In this document: positions 1 to 8,424 of the stretch, piece by piece | Layout of the letters: each line of letters starts with the position of its first letter | Position numbering within the stretch: the first letter of the stretch is position 1 | Assembly: GCA_019186945.1 (NCBI GenBank) | Contig: JABAQJ010000001.1 | Location: 62,001-126,000, forward strand | DNA length: 64,000 nt | DNA from: Gemmatimonadaceae bacterium | GTDB taxonomy: Bacteria; Gemmatimonadota; Gemmatimonadetes; Gemmatimonadales; Gemmatimonadaceae | Direction of reading: 5' to 3' | Translations under genes and position numbers: made by a program | Notes under the pieces: generated by a model | The model's input: only the letters and a program-made list of their open reading frames with translations | Told to the model about the DNA's origin: nothing | Databases searched by the model: none

Positions 1-302
1 TTCAGATGATCGACATGACGTCCTGGACGGCGGGACGACGCCCGGAGATCGAAGGCCCCTGCTACCTCTCACTGGACATGGACGTGCTGGATCCCGCGTT
101 CGCACCTGGACTCTCGCACCGTGAGCCGGGCGGATTGTCACCCAGGGACGTTATCGGCCTCATTCAGAGCATTCCTGGGCCGCTGGTCGCCGCAGACATC
201 GTAGAACTCAACCCGGTCCGCGACTGGGACGGGATAACCGCTCTCGTGGCGGCAAGGTTCGTGAAGGAAGTCGTTTCCAGGATCGCTTCTTCCGCTCGGT
301 GA
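1..302 (+). CDS. Ureohydrolase (arginase/agmatinase family), C-terminal part
   Basis: This is the 3' end of a gene that begins before the window; the reading frame is open from the first bases to a TGA at 300-302. The segment SLDMDVLDPAFAPG is the classic metal-binding strand of the arginase/agmatinase/formimidoylglutamase family, in which the two aspartates of DMD bind the Mn2+ pair. A downstream DIVELNP strand and a C-terminal helix complete the fold. The family hydrolyses guanidino compounds (arginine, agmatine, guanidinobutyrate) to urea plus an amine. The substrate cannot be told from this fragment, because the specificity loops lie upstream. The nearby glutamine synthetases fit a nitrogen-metabolism neighbourhood. 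Confidence 0.85.
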   Translation, partial: QMIDMTSWTAGRRPEIEGPCYLSLDMDVLDPAFAPGLSHREPGGLSPRDVIGLIQSIPGPLVAADIVELNPVRDWDGITALVAARFVKEVVSRIASSAR

Positions 303-365
303 TTTCTGTCGATTTTGCAATTGACATTGCGTTAACATGGTCAAAATCCTAGTATTCCTGCACCT

Positions 366-399
366 TGCTGATACTTTCTTGCGAAATCAGCAGATTTTC
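366..399 (+). terminator. Possible stem-loop/terminator after the ureohydrolase gene
   Basis: A 7-bp inverted repeat (TGCTGAT at 366-372, ATCAGCA at 386-392) with a 13-base loop is followed by GATTTTC. It lies in the unusually AT-rich gap between the ureohydrolase and glnN. It could end the upstream transcript or sit in the glnN leader. The long loop and short T tract keep this tentative. Confidence 0.3.
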
Positions 400-557
400 A
401 TGGTCATCCACAAACTCAGGCATACTCCTTGATGACGAAATGGTGCGCTCGACCTGGCGTCTGACCGGTTTCGCGCATTTCGGTAACGATCGCTGGCAAC
501 CTGCCGCGTACCCGCCGGGATTCGCGGCTTCATTTTTTCCGTCTCGAACCCCGTCCC

Positions 558-2780
558 ATGACTAGTGTCACGACCGCTCGCAAAGCTGCGCTGCACGCAA
601 TCATCAACCGCACTCCCGTGCCGGGCGTCCACAGCGCGAATGGTGACGCGCCGGGCCAGGTATCCGACTATTTCGGTATCAATACCTTTGGCGTTAGGCA
701 GATGCGATCGAAGCTGCCGAAGGATGTCTACGCCAAGCTGGTCAGCGCCAACCGGCACGGAAAGAAGCTGGATGTGGATGTCGCGCCAACGGTCGCGCAA
801 GCCATCAAGGAATGGGCGACTAGTCAGGGCGTAACGCACTTCACACACTGGTTTCTCCCGCAGACCGGCCTGACGGCGGAAAAGCATGATGCTTTCCTGA
901 CCTTCGACGAGAACAAGCATCCCATCGAGCAGTTCTCCGGGGCCCAGCTCATTCAGTCCGAGCCTGACGCGTCGTCCTTCCCATCTGGCGGCTTGAGAGC
1001 CACCTGGGAAGCACGCGGCTATACGGCCTGGAATCCGGCCTCGCCGGTCTTCATCGTCGAGTCCGGAAACGCCCGCACTCTCTGCATCCCCTCCGTCTTC
1101 ATCGGCTACAACGGCGAAGCCCTCGACGAGATGACGCCGCTCCTTCGCTCCTCCGACATCCTGTCGGAAAGAGCCATCAGGCTCTTGGAGCTGATCGGCG
1201 ACAAAGGGGTTATTCGCGTCATCACCACCATGGGTCCGGAACAGGAGTACTTCCTCGTCGACCGCGGACAGTTTGCGCTGCGGCCTGACCTGGTCATGTC
1301 GGGCCGAACGCTCGTAGGCGCGCCGCCACCGCGTGGCCAGCAGCTCGAAGATCATTACTTCGGTGGGATACCCGAGCGCATTCAGGCGTGTATCGCCGAA
1401 GTCGAGCACGAACTCTACAAGCTCGGCGTCCCGATCGTCACTCGGCATAACGAGGTCGCACCCTCGCAGTTCGAGATGGCGCCGTTCTTCGAGGAGACCG
1501 ATATCGCCGTCGACCACAACCAACTGGTCATGTCCGTGTTGCGCCGCGTCGCCTTGCGGCACGGCCTCCAGGCGCTGCTGCATGAGAAGCCGTTCGATGG
1601 CGTCAACGGCTCGGGCAAGCACTGCAACTGGTCGATGTCCATCATCTCCGACAATGCCCTCGACGGCGTCAACCTCCTCAAGCCCGGCAAGACGCCCCAT
1701 CAGAACCTTCGCTTCCTGCTCTTTCTCGCCGCGGTCCTCAAAGGGGTCCACAAACACGCCGGCGTGCTTCGGGCCGGTATCGGGACATCAGGCAATGAAC
1801 ACCGCTTGGGCGCAAACGAAGCGCCGCCGGCGATCATATCCGTGTTCATGGGCTCGATGCTCACGCGCCTCATTGACGACATGGCCGCGGGGCGGAAGGC
1901 ATCTGGCGGCGCTGACGAGCAACTGATCCAGCTGGGAGTTGCCAAGCTCCCGGAGATCGAAAGGGACAACACTGATCGCAATCGTACGTCCCCCTTTGCC
2001 TTTACCGGCGCCAAGTTCGAGTTCCGAGCCGTCGGATCGTCGCAGTCGATCGCGTGGCCCATCACGCTCCTCAATGCCGCTGTCGCCGAGGCGCTGGATG
2101 AGCTATCAACACAACTCAGGGCTGAGCTGCTGAAGACGAAGAAGCCGGACGACGCGGTGCTCAAAGTGGTCCGCAAGGCGTTCCGTGAAACCACGCCGGT
2201 CCGCTTCGAGGGCAACAACTACTCCGACGAGTGGGTGAAGGAAGCCGCACAACGCGGCCTGTTGAACCTGCGACGAACGCCGGAGGCACTCGCCCAGCTC
2301 GTCACGCCGGCGGCCCGGAAACTCCTCGTTGGACTGGGTGTGCTCACCGATGCTGAACTTGAGTCCCGCTATAACGTCCGCCTCGAGCGGTACATCAAGG
2401 ATCTGCTGATCGAAATGCACACGCTCAAGGAAATCGTCGACACCCAGATCCTTCCCGCGGCGTTCGCGTATCTCGCCGTGCTCACACAGAGTGCGGCCGA
2501 AGCCAAGTCGGCAGGCATCCGGGTCATCCCCCAGCTCGATGCCGCGAACGACCTGGGCACCATTGTCCGTAACGCCCGAGCCAAACGCGAACTGATGGCC
2601 GGTGTTCTGGAAAAGGCCGAGCGTATGCACGCGCATCCGGAGAAAGCCGCGAAGCTCCTCACGAGCGACGGCGCGGAAACCATGGGCGCCCTCCGCGCGG
2701 CATGCGACGCGATCGAGCTGTCGATCGCCGACGATGCGTGGCCGTTGCCGAAGTACCGGGAAATGCTCTTCCCGGTCTGA
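558..2780 (+). CDS. glnN: Glutamine synthetase type III
   Basis: ATP-dependent ligation of ammonia to glutamate, giving glutamine, in the cytoplasm. The 740-residue length matches GSIII (about 700-730) rather than GSI (about 450). The N-terminal DYFGINTFGVRQM block and FTHWFLPQTG are typical of the GSIII beta-grasp region. The catalytic barrel shows MGPEQEYFLVD (metal and glutamate binding), RHNEVAPSQFE, and NGSGKHCNWS near residue 350. The start is the ATG at 558; no clear Shine-Dalgarno precedes it. The 250-base upstream gap is AT-rich and contains TTGACA at 321-326, a possible -35. A separate type I enzyme lies 1 kb downstream on the other strand, so the cell has two unrelated-length glutamine synthetases. 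Confidence 0.95.
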   Translation: MTSVTTARKAALHAIINRTPVPGVHSANGDAPGQVSDYFGINTFGVRQMRSKLPKDVYAKLVSANRHGKKLDVDVAPTVAQAIKEWATSQGVTHFTHWFLPQTGLTAEKHDAFLTFDENKHPIEQFSGAQLIQSEPDASSFPSGGLRATWEARGYTAWNPASPVFIVESGNARTLCIPSVFIGYNGEALDEMTPLLRSSDILSERAIRLLELIGDKGVIRVITTMGPEQEYFLVDRGQFALRPDLVMSGRTLVGAPPPRGQQLEDHYFGGIPERIQACIAEVEHELYKLGVPIVTRHNEVAPSQFEMAPFFEETDIAVDHNQLVMSVLRRVALRHGLQALLHEKPFDGVNGSGKHCNWSMSIISDNALDGVNLLKPGKTPHQNLRFLLFLAAVLKGVHKHAGVLRAGIGTSGNEHRLGANEAPPAIISVFMGSMLTRLIDDMAAGRKASGGADEQLIQLGVAKLPEIERDNTDRNRTSPFAFTGAKFEFRAVGSSQSIAWPITLLNAAVAEALDELSTQLRAELLKTKKPDDAVLKVVRKAFRETTPVRFEGNNYSDEWVKEAAQRGLLNLRRTPEALAQLVTPAARKLLVGLGVLTDAELESRYNVRLERYIKDLLIEMHTLKEIVDTQILPAAFAYLAVLTQSAAEAKSAGIRVIPQLDAANDLGTIVRNARAKRELMAGVLEKAERMHAHPEKAAKLLTSDGAETMGALRAACDAIELSIADDAWPLPKYREMLFPV

Positions 2781-2791
2781 TCGCGTCGAGT

Positions 2792-3808
2792 CTACGCCTG
2801 CGGCCGGCTCCCTCCCACGGAGCCGGCCGTTGTTCGTTCCTGGAGCACAGCGCGTAGCACGTCCGACGTGACGTTCGACCCACAGACAACGATGGCACTG
2901 ACGGCCCCCGCCTTCATTGCGTAGCGGCGGAAGCCCGCTATCGCTACGCCAGCCGCACCCTCGACCAGCGTGTGCTCCGCCGTCAGGCAGTGCCGCATCC
3001 CCATTGCGATCTCGTCTTCGCTCACCGTCACCCAGTCGTCGACCAGTGCCCGGCACAACGGGAACGTCATGCTGCCTGGCTCGATTCCCCCTGCCGTGCC
3101 GTCAGACAACGTCGGTCTGGAGATCATTTCGACGATGTGACCGGCCGCGATGGAACGCGCCATCACCGGCGATGCCTCCGGCAAGCAACCAACCACGCGC
3201 GCTGCCGGCCACTTACCCTTCACGGCCGCAGCCACTCCTGCAATCAGCCCGCCACCACCTACCGCTACGAAGACCGTGTCCAGGGACGGCAACTGCCCCT
3301 GCAATTCGACACCCAGTGTTCCCTGGCCGGCGATCACCGCCACATCGTTGTACGGGGAGACATACTCGCACCCGCGCGATGCTGCTACCTCGCGGGCACG
3401 GACTTCCGCGTCGAGACTGTCCGTCCCGAACTGCGTGACGACACTGCCCAGTTGCCGGATCGCAGCGATCTTGGTCGGCGACGTCGACTCCGGAACGAAT
3501 ACGTCAGCCCGCATGCCTAACGCCTCTGCCGCCCACGCAACGGCTACCCCATGATTGCCGGACGACGCCGCCACCACACCGCGCGCGCGCTGCTCGGCCG
3601 TCAAACTGAGCAGCTTGTTGAACGCTCCACGCAGCTTGAACGACCCTGTGTGCTGGACGTTCTCCAGCTTCAGGTATACCCGGCTGCCACCAGCCTCCAG
3701 TGCCCGCGATCGCTCCACCGGCGTCTTCCGCACGTGCGGACGCAGGCGTGCGACCGCCAGCGCGATCTCTGCCAGCAATGCCTGTCGGTCCATCGGCGCG
3801 CTGCCCAT
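2792..3808 (-). CDS. Threonine/serine dehydratase-like PLP enzyme (fold type II)
   Basis: Catabolic threonine/serine ammonia-lyase or racemase-like enzyme. The PLP lysine is K58 in TGSFKLRGA, SSGNHG at 82-87 cradles the substrate, and the phosphate-binding GGGG is at 184-187. At 338 residues it lacks the C-terminal ACT domain of biosynthetic IlvA, so isoleucine feedback is not expected. It starts 10 bp after the stop of the type I glutamine synthetase, so the two are probably co-transcribed, and the released ammonia could feed that enzyme. A second in-frame ATG five codons in is also a possible start. The last 12 codons contain a strong GC-rich hairpin (2802-2828). Serine racemase or a related lyase activity cannot be excluded. 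Confidence 0.8.
   Translation of the reverse strand: MGSAPMDRQALLAEIALAVARLRPHVRKTPVERSRALEAGGSRVYLKLENVQHTGSFKLRGAFNKLLSLTAEQRARGVVAASSGNHGVAVAWAAEALGMRADVFVPESTSPTKIAAIRQLGSVVTQFGTDSLDAEVRAREVAASRGCEYVSPYNDVAVIAGQGTLGVELQGQLPSLDTVFVAVGGGGLIAGVAAAVKGKWPAARVVGCLPEASPVMARSIAAGHIVEMISRPTLSDGTAGGIEPGSMTFPLCRALVDDWVTVSEDEIAMGMRHCLTAEHTLVEGAAGVAIAGFRRYAMKAGAVSAIVVCGSNVTSDVLRAVLQERTTAGSVGGSRPQA
2802..2834. terminator. GC-rich hairpin inside the 3' end of the PLP gene, between convergent genes
   Basis: GGCCGGCTCC (2802-2811) and GGAGCCGGCC (2819-2828) form a perfect 10-bp stem with a 7-base loop, followed on the plus strand by GTTGTTCGTT. It sits 22 bp after the glnN stop and probably terminates glnN, although it is encoded within the last codons of the convergent PLP enzyme. 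The T tract is weak. Confidence 0.5.
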
Positions 3809-3818
3809 GCAGCGCCAG

Positions 3819-5162
3819 TCAGTACTTCAGCAGGTAATTCTCCAACTCCCACTCCGTCACCTGCGTGATGTAGTCGTGCCACTCCTGCCGTTTGGCATGG
3901 AGGAAGTTACTGGCCACGTGCTCGCCTAACGCGTCGAGAATCGTGTTGTCCTTCTCCAGCTCGTCGCACGCCTCGTTCAGATCGTGGGGCAGATCGTCGA
4001 TCCGCAATCGGCGCTTCTCGCGGTACGACATCTCGAAGATATTCGTGTCCACGGGCTCACGATGATCGGCCTCGGTCACCAGTCCGTCGAGCCCCGCCGC
4101 CAGCATCACCGCCAGAGCCAGGTATGGATTAGCCGAGGGGTCCGGCATTCGCACCTCCACACGGGTTCCCGCACCACGCCGCGCAGGCACCCGGATCAGC
4201 GGCGATCGGTTCCGCATCGACCAAGCCACGTTCACCGGCGCCTCGAAACCCGGCACCAGACGCTTGTAGGAGTTCACCAGCGGATTCGTGATCGCACAGA
4301 AACCTCGAGCATGGCGCAACAACCCGCCGATATAGTGCAGCGCCACCGTCGAAAGCTCCCATCGCGCACCCGGATCCCAGAACGCGTTCTCCTTCCCCCG
4401 GAACAGCGACTGATGAGCGTGCATCCCGCTTCCACTCTGACCGAACACCGGTTTGGGCATGAACGACGCCAACAGCCCGAACTGCTGGGCAACATACTTC
4501 ACCACAAATCGAAACGTGGCGATGTTGTCCGCCGTCGTCAGCGCGTCGGCATAACGGAAATCGATCTCATGCTGGCCATGCGCTACCTCATGATGCGCCG
4601 CCTCGACCTCGAAGCCCATCTGTTCCAGCGCGGCCACGATCGCCCGCCGAGCATCCTCGCCGAGGTCCGCCGGCGCGAGATCGAAATATCCCCCGACATC
4701 GTGCGTCGCCGTCGTCGGTTCGCCACGGTCGCCGCGCTTGAAGACAAAGAACTCGGCCTCCATCCCCGCATTCATGGCGTAGCCCAGTTCCGCGGCGTGT
4801 GCAATCTGGCGCTTCAACACGCGCCTTGGATCGCCCTCGAATGGCAGACCGTCCGGCATGCTGATATCGCAAATCACACGGGCCACACGCTGCTCCGGAT
4901 CTCCCCACGGAAAAATCCGGAATGTGCTGAGGTCCGGCGACAGCAACATGTCCGATTCCTCGATCCTAACGAAGCCCTGAATCGACGAGCCGTCGAACAG
5001 GATGTCCCCCTTCAACGCTTTCTCGAACTGCGACGCCGGAACCTCGACGTTCTTGTTCACGCCCAGAATGTCCGTAAACTGCAGCCGAAGAAAGCGCACG
5101 TTCTGCTGCGCCGCATACTCGAGGACGTCCTTCGTTGTCGCGCCAGCAAAGTCGTTGGACAT
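3819..5162 (-). CDS. glnA: Glutamine synthetase type I (alpha type, not adenylylated)
   Basis: Cytosolic dodecameric glutamine synthetase. A start at the ATG at 5162 gives 447 residues, the normal GSI-alpha size; the open frame extends 31 codons upstream but that part looks non-coding. Visible motifs are FTDILGVNK at the N terminus, FDGSSIQGF, the metal site EAEFFVF, the ATP loop around GSGMHAHQSL, and the Glu flap NSYKRLVPGFEAP. The position that carries the adenylylated tyrosine in GSI-beta (NLYDLP) reads LRIDDLP here, so GlnE-type adenylylation is not expected; feedback inhibition as in Bacillus GS is more likely (inference). It is divergent from the zinc-ribbon gene at 5325 and upstream of the PLP lyase. 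Confidence 0.95.
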   Translation of the reverse strand: MSNDFAGATTKDVLEYAAQQNVRFLRLQFTDILGVNKNVEVPASQFEKALKGDILFDGSSIQGFVRIEESDMLLSPDLSTFRIFPWGDPEQRVARVICDISMPDGLPFEGDPRRVLKRQIAHAAELGYAMNAGMEAEFFVFKRGDRGEPTTATHDVGGYFDLAPADLGEDARRAIVAALEQMGFEVEAAHHEVAHGQHEIDFRYADALTTADNIATFRFVVKYVAQQFGLLASFMPKPVFGQSGSGMHAHQSLFRGKENAFWDPGARWELSTVALHYIGGLLRHARGFCAITNPLVNSYKRLVPGFEAPVNVAWSMRNRSPLIRVPARRGAGTRVEVRMPDPSANPYLALAVMLAAGLDGLVTEADHREPVDTNIFEMSYREKRRLRIDDLPHDLNEACDELEKDNTILDALGEHVASNFLHAKRQEWHDYITQVTEWELENYLLKY

Positions 5163-5324
5163 GGGTAGCCGGGAACTCGGCAGCGAGGGCTCGCGCGTCT
5201 CCGCTCTGGCGACGCACTTCGCGCGAACGTTAGCCCGTGATGACGACTCTCTCAACAGCGCTCCTCACCTGCGGATTCTCGCGCCGGCTGGCAACATTCA
5301 CTCCCACGCTCTTAGCTTCCGGTC

Positions 5325-6194
5325 ATGACCGAATCCGCTGCGCCTACAGGTGTGTGCCCAGGTTGCGGTGCGACCACGACCGGCAAGTACTGCTCGGACT
5401 GCGGCGCGCCAGTAAGCGGGGCTTGCTGCGCTGCGTGTCGAACAATCCTCACGCCTGGTGCACGTTTCTGCCATCGATGTGGGTTGGCTGTCGGAGCGGC
5501 AGGTGCATCTGGCACATTCGCCGCACAGTCCCGTCCTGAAGCGGCGTTTACTCAGGGCCCGGGCACTTGGGCTTCTGGCGGGGCGCACCAATCCCCACCC
5601 GCACAGCAGGGAAACCAGTTCCTGCCCTGGAGTATCGCGGCACTCGCGCTGGTCGCCGTCATCGCCATCCTCGCCGGCCAGCGGTTCGGTGCGTCCACTC
5701 CCTCCGCATCGGCCCCGGACTCGCAAAGCTCCCTCGACGGCACCTCCGGAATCGTTCGTGCGCCAGACATCTCCTCGATGTCACCGTCGGAACGCGCCGA
5801 TCGCTTGTACGATCGAATGATGCGCCTGGCGTCGGAGAACAAGACTGACAGTGTCCAGTTCTTCGCTCCCATGGCGCTGTCTGCTTATGCCTCCATGGGT
5901 CCCCTCGACCTCGATCTTCGCTACGATTTCGGCCGTATCGCCGAGATCAGCGGCAACCTCGATATCGCCCAGGCGCAGGCAGACTCCATTCTTGCCAGTA
6001 ACCCAACTCACCTGCTCGGTCTCATTCTCGCGGGTCGTGTGGCCGCGCTACGGGGAGACGCCACGAAACAGGCTGCCCTCACCCGAAGACTCGTGCAGGC
6101 GCAGGCCGCCGAAGCCGCAAAAGGACTCGATGAGTACGCGCGTCACAAGGGTGACATCGATGCCGCTCTCGCCGAAGCCATTCGAAGCAGGTAG
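5325..6194 (+). CDS. Double zinc-ribbon, single-pass membrane protein with TPR-like tail
   Basis: Function unknown. The N terminus has two zinc ribbons built from four CxxC knuckles (CPGCG, CSDCG, CAACR, CHRCG) within the first 55 residues. A Ser/Gly/Pro-rich linker follows, then one membrane helix (WSIAALALVAVIAILAG), and a helical C-terminal half rich in Ala and Asp with the spacing of tetratricopeptide repeats (the segments around DLRYDFGRIAEISG and ASNPTHLLGLILAGRVA). The topology suggests a cytoplasmic zinc ribbon and a periplasmic TPR domain. It is divergent from glnA and 42 bp upstream of mqnD, so co-transcription with mqnD is plausible. Confidence 0.8.
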   Translation: MTESAAPTGVCPGCGATTTGKYCSDCGAPVSGACCAACRTILTPGARFCHRCGLAVGAAGASGTFAAQSRPEAAFTQGPGTWASGGAHQSPPAQQGNQFLPWSIAALALVAVIAILAGQRFGASTPSASAPDSQSSLDGTSGIVRAPDISSMSPSERADRLYDRMMRLASENKTDSVQFFAPMALSAYASMGPLDLDLRYDFGRIAEISGNLDIAQAQADSILASNPTHLLGLILAGRVAALRGDATKQAALTRRLVQAQAAEAAKGLDEYARHKGDIDAALAEAIRSR

Positions 6195-6236
6195 CAACGT
6201 GCTGATCCTCCTTCGCTGGCGTGGAAGCATCCTCCT

Positions 6237-7082
6237 ATGACCGTCACACCCACCACGATCACAGTCTGCCACAGCCCCGATTCGGACGACGCGTTCATGT
6301 TCTACGCGCTGGCGACGGGCAAGGTGGACACTGAAGGCATCGCGTATACTCACGAGCTTCGCGATATAGAGACGCTGAACCAGCGCGCTCTCCGCGGAGA
6401 ACTGGAGGTTACCGCGGTTTCCATACACGCCTACGCCTACCTGAGCGATCGCTATGCGCTTCTCCCGCATGGTGCATCGATGGGGGACCGGTACGGTCCT
6501 CGCCTGGTCGCCTCGAAACCGCTCCGGCGTTCCGACGTGGCCGGGAAGCGTATCGCGGTGCCCGGTCTCCTGACGAGCGCGTACCTCGCGCTCCGCCTCT
6601 ATGAGCCCAACTTCGAGGCAGTTGCGGTGCCGTTCGACCAGATCGAGGATCACGTTCTGGCCGGCGAAGTGGACTTGGGACTGCTGATCCACGAGGGCCA
6701 GCTGACCTTCGGAGACAACGGTCTTCACCTTGTCGCCGACATGGGGCAGTGGTGGTTTGAGGAGACCGGTCTCCCGCTCCCACTAGGAGGTAACGTGGTA
6801 CGAAAGGATCTCGGGCCACAAGTTATTCGGAAGATTTCGAGACACCTTCGAGCCAGCATCAAGTATTCACTAGATCACCGTGAGTTGGCTCTCGATCATG
6901 CGATGCAATATGCACGAGGTTTGGATCGACCAAAGGCTGATACGTTCGTCGGTATGTACGTGAACGACTGGACCTTGGACTACGGTTCCCGTGGCCGGGA
7001 AAGCGTAGCCAGGTTTCTGGAGCGTGGAGTGGCCCAAGGTATCATCCACCGGCCGGTCTCGGTCGAGTTCGTGGACGACTAG
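6237..7082 (+). CDS. mqnD: 1,4-dihydroxy-6-naphthoate synthase (futalosine menaquinone pathway)
   Basis: MqnD opens cyclic de-hypoxanthine futalosine to 1,4-dihydroxy-6-naphthoate, the last committed step before prenylation in the chorismate-futalosine route to menaquinone. It has the periplasmic-binding-protein-like fold: the N-terminal SPDSDDAFMFYAL corresponds to the family signature SPCPNDTF, and LLIHEGQLT lies at the second substrate-binding strand. No signal peptide is present, so it acts in the cytoplasm. The 281 residues match the family. Other mqn genes are not in this window. MqnA is a related family, but the length and the HEGQ block favour MqnD. Confidence 0.9.
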   Translation: MTVTPTTITVCHSPDSDDAFMFYALATGKVDTEGIAYTHELRDIETLNQRALRGELEVTAVSIHAYAYLSDRYALLPHGASMGDRYGPRLVASKPLRRSDVAGKRIAVPGLLTSAYLALRLYEPNFEAVAVPFDQIEDHVLAGEVDLGLLIHEGQLTFGDNGLHLVADMGQWWFEETGLPLPLGGNVVRKDLGPQVIRKISRHLRASIKYSLDHRELALDHAMQYARGLDRPKADTFVGMYVNDWTLDYGSRGRESVARFLERGVAQGIIHRPVSVEFVDD

Positions 7083-7163
7083 GGCAGCCTCCACCCGCTT
7101 ACAGGTCGCACGCTCGCTCGGAGTCAGCATACGCAGGCCGACCCGTCCATTCTGGCATCTGCA

Positions 7164-8252
7164 ATGTCCGATCACGTCGACTCGTCCGTACTGCATCAGA
7201 TGATCGGCGACCGGGAGCCCACTCGGCTCCTCGTCGTTGACGACGAAGACACGGTGCGCCTTGCGATTGCTCGTTTTCTGCGCTCCCGCGGCCATGAAGT
7301 AGAGTCCGCCGCCTCTGCCGACGACGCTTTGGCGCTCCTGAGAAAGACACGCTTTGCTGCAATGGTATGCGACGTTCGCATGCCGGGGATGTCGGGTGTC
7401 GATCTCATTCCGATGGCCCTCGAACTCGACCCCGATCTTGCCGTTGTCATGCTGACTGCCGTCACCGATAGCTCAGTGGCGGCGCAGTCGCTCTCCCGCG
7501 GCGCCGGCGAGTACCTCGTGAAGCCGGTTGCTCTCCGGGAGCTGGAAATCGCCGTCGAGCGGGCGCTGAGCAAGCGGACGATCGCCAGAGAGCAGCGTGA
7601 CATCGAACGGCTCATCTCGGACGAAGTGGACCGCCACACTGCCGCGCTCCGCCATGAACGCGCTGAGTCGTACTCGCGCTTCGTGCAGTCGCTCGCGCTC
7701 ACTGTCGAACTTGCCGAATCCAACGATCCCTACTTCGCCAGAACTGCCGCTCGAGTCACGGCTATTGCCGCCGCTATCGCCGACGTCCTGAAGCTCGACC
7801 AAGGCGCTCGGGAGCATCTCAATACGGCCGCGCTACTGCACGACATTGGGAGACTCGCCACCCGCGACGCCCTCCTGCACAAGTCCCAGCCCCTCGAACC
7901 TGCGGAAGTGCGCCAGCTTCGCGAGCACGTCCGATTGGGTCTCGAAGTGCTTTCGCCGCTGATCTTTCCTCGGACTGTGCTCCACTTCGTTTCCGACCAT
8001 CACGAACACTGGGACGGAACCGGCTATCCTTCAGGCAGGTCTGGCGAAAGGCTCTCGATCGGTGGCCGGATTCTGGCAGCCACGGATGCGCTCGTGTCGC
8101 TCACCTCGAAGCGACCGTACCGTGAGCCGATTCAACCCGACGAAGCCCTGGAACTCCTGGCTAACGACGCCGGAACGCAGTTTGACCCCACCGTTCTTCG
8201 AGCGCTTGGCATCGTCGTGACAGAGCAGCATGTACTGGGCCTAACGGGCTGA
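7164..8252 (+). CDS. Response regulator with HD-GYP phosphodiesterase domain
   Basis: RpfG-like two-component output protein. The receiver domain (about residues 21-130) has the acidic pocket VVDDED, phospho-acceptor D70 in VCDVRMPG and the conserved lysine K120. A coiled linker leads into an HD-GYP domain with H226/D227 in LLHDIGR and the full signature HHEHWDGTGYP at 279-289. These are the residues needed to bind the metal centre and to hydrolyse cyclic di-GMP, so an active phosphodiesterase is predicted (inference). No partner histidine kinase is adjacent. The last codons contain the octamer GCCTAACG. Confidence 0.93.
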   Translation: MSDHVDSSVLHQMIGDREPTRLLVVDDEDTVRLAIARFLRSRGHEVESAASADDALALLRKTRFAAMVCDVRMPGMSGVDLIPMALELDPDLAVVMLTAVTDSSVAAQSLSRGAGEYLVKPVALRELEIAVERALSKRTIAREQRDIERLISDEVDRHTAALRHERAESYSRFVQSLALTVELAESNDPYFARTAARVTAIAAAIADVLKLDQGAREHLNTAALLHDIGRLATRDALLHKSQPLEPAEVRQLREHVRLGLEVLSPLIFPRTVLHFVSDHHEHWDGTGYPSGRSGERLSIGGRILAATDALVSLTSKRPYREPIQPDEALELLANDAGTQFDPTVLRALGIVVTEQHVLGLTG

Positions 8253-8275
8253 CTGCCATCCTCGACCAGAGACGC

Positions 8276-8304
8276 TTGACGGAGAGCCAAGTCGGTTGTA
8301 CTAG
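8276..8304 (+). promoter_or_regulatory. Possible promoter of the acidic/basic protein gene
   Basis: TTGACG at 8276-8281 is followed after exactly 17 bases by TACTAG at 8299-8304. The -35 is good and the -10 weak. It would give a leader of about 110 bases. Confidence 0.3.
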
Positions 8305-8424
8305 GGTGAGCAATCAGCGCGCTCGATTACGGATCCCGGTCCCGATGCGCAAAGAAGGGCGTGCAAGACCGACAAGCTCGCACGCGACGAAACAATCCTG
8401 ACACTTTGGTTAAGGAGGCTTGCA

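Noticed and set aside
387-1757. 456-codon open frame on the minus strand over glnN
   Set aside because: It is antisense to a clear glutamine synthetase III, is rich in Arg/Asp/Glu as expected for a shadow frame, and has no family signal.
3984-5168. 394-codon plus-strand frame over glnA
   Set aside because: Antisense shadow of a certain glutamine synthetase; Arg/His-rich with no recognisable domain.
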